From: Alkalimonas sp. | GTDB lineage: Bacteria; Pseudomonadota; Gammaproteobacteria; Enterobacterales; Alteromonadaceae | Assembly (NCBI GenBank): GCA_022565655.1 | Contig: JAIUMG010000223.1 | Span: forward strand, 1-5,659 | Length of the DNA: 5,659 bases | Direction: 5' to 3' | The notes under the pieces: model-generated | Told to the model about the DNA's origin: nothing | Seen by the model: only the letters and a program-made list of their open reading frames with translations | Database searches by the model: none | Program-made: the position numbers and the translations under genes | In this document: piece after piece, positions 4,973 to 5,659 of the stretch | Position numbering within the stretch: position 1 is the stretch's first letter | Layout: the number at the start of each line of letters is the position of its first letter

Positions 4973-5659
4973 ATGAAAATCGATTTGCACAGCCATACCC
5001 GCCACTCAGACGGTTTATTAACTACGCAGGAACTACTGCAGCGGGCAGAACTGCGAGGCGTGGATGTGCTTGCCATTACCGATCACGACTCCATTGCTGC
5101 CATTCCAGAAGCTCAAGCTTATCTGCATAGTCAGAACTCCAAGCTTCAGCTCATCTCTGGTGTCGAAATATCCAGCAGCTGGCAAAACTTTGAAATTCAT
5201 GTGGTGGGGTTGAATTTTGATCCCAACAATGAACTGTTTCAGCAACGGCTGGCAGAGCAGCAGCAAAAGCGAGTCGAGCGGGTGGCGATGATCGCTGAGC
5301 GTTTAAGCCGCCGTTGCCGGGTTGAGGACGTTCTGCCTGGTGTGATGGATATGGCCGCCGGGGCGGCTGTAACGCGCGCTCACATCGCCCGCTATTTAGT
5401 ACAAATTGGTGTGGTGGAGCACATGGGCGCAGCTTTTGATAAATACCTGGCCCGAGGCAAACCCGCTTATGTGCCATCCCAATGGGTGTCGTTGGCGGAT
5501 GCTATCGCCTGGATCCAGCAGGCCGGTGGGCAAGCTGTATTAGCCCATCCGTTAAAGTACAAGCTATCTGGTAAGTGGTTGCGGCGCTTGGTGGTGGATT
5601 TTTCCAGTGCTGGTGGCGATGCGATGGAGGTCGTTTCACCGCAACAAACACCGCAGCAG
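4973..5659 (+). CDS. rnm: PHP-domain 5'-3' exonuclease, RNase AM/YciV-like, cut by window edge
   Basis: The first 229 residues of a protein usually around 285 long are present. E. coli YciV (RNase AM, also called TrpH) is a metal-dependent 5'-3' exonuclease that trims the 5' ends of rRNAs, and related proteins act on small nucleotide bisphosphates. The PHP motifs are in order: DLHSHTRHSDG (His6, His8, Asp13), ITDHD (Asp37, His38, Asp39), GVEIS (Glu65), EIHVVG (His76) and AVLAHP (His192). The family-specific stretches VTRAHIARYLV, FDKYLARGK and YVPSQW (134-171) match YciV well. The last metal motif, expected as GSDFH, lies beyond the window. AGGAG precedes ATG 4973 by 5 bases. A yciV gene also sits upstream of and divergent from trpL in E. 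coli, so the linkage is conserved. Residues 110-133 are less like E. coli. Confidence 0.93.
   Translation, partial: MKIDLHSHTRHSDGLLTTQELLQRAELRGVDVLAITDHDSIAAIPEAQAYLHSQNSKLQLISGVEISSSWQNFEIHVVGLNFDPNNELFQQRLAEQQQKRVERVAMIAERLSRRCRVEDVLPGVMDMAAGAAVTRAHIARYLVQIGVVEHMGAAFDKYLARGKPAYVPSQWVSLADAIAWIQQAGGQAVLAHPLKYKLSGKWLRRLVVDFSSAGGDAMEVVSPQQTPQQ

Noticed and set aside
5033..5477. Two overlapping minus-strand open frames opposite the PHP nuclease
   Set aside because: The plus-strand frame encodes a clear YciV-like protein with all expected metal motifs, and the minus-strand products look like shadows.

Overview
The window carries the front of a tryptophan biosynthesis operon on the minus strand. 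Facing away from it on the plus strand are a small predicted outer-membrane protein gene and the start of a PHP-domain nuclease gene of the RNase AM/YciV type. The proteins resemble those of Gammaproteobacteria most closely. TrpE has the tryptophan-feedback LLES element, TrpC has the ECKKASPSKG and HKDFIIDPYQ blocks, and the PHP protein tracks E. coli YciV along its length. TrpG and TrpD are separate genes, not the TrpGD fusion of enterics, which points to a non-enteric lineage such as Alteromonadales, Rheinheimera-like bacteria or vibrios. That placement is an inference from remembered sequences, not from a search.

Layout, left to right. Positions 1-716 (minus) hold the N-terminal 238 codons of trpC, or of a trpCF fusion, cut by the window edge. 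Positions 709-1719, 1716-2309 and 2306-3892 (minus) hold trpD, trpG and trpE. The four genes overlap by 8, 4 and 4 bases, each internal one with its own Shine-Dalgarno sequence inside the preceding gene, so translational coupling is likely. Positions 3893-4056 hold a complete transcription attenuator: a 24-residue leader peptide with three consecutive Trp codons, a 1:2 hairpin, a 2:3 antiterminator, and a 10-bp terminator hairpin followed by eight U. The trp promoter lies at 4092-4120.

Positions 4121-4282 are an AT-rich divergent control region with a second promoter facing right and several inverted repeats. Positions 4283-4924 (plus) encode a 213-residue secreted protein that looks like an outer-membrane beta-barrel and that I cannot assign to a named family. 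Positions 4973-5659 (plus) encode the first 229 residues of an rnm/yciV-like PHP exonuclease, truncated by the window end. The yciV-trpL-trpE neighbourhood is also found in E. coli; the barrel gene sits between the two conserved parts.

Functionally, TrpE and TrpG together make anthranilate from chorismate and glutamine, TrpD adds the phosphoribosyl group, and TrpC closes the indole ring. Charged tRNA-Trp should control the operon through the leader, and tryptophan should inhibit TrpE directly. I see no mobile element, CRISPR array, tRNA or rRNA. No wholly new system is evident; the points worth a second look are the attenuator architecture, the divergent regulatory region and the unassigned barrel gene.
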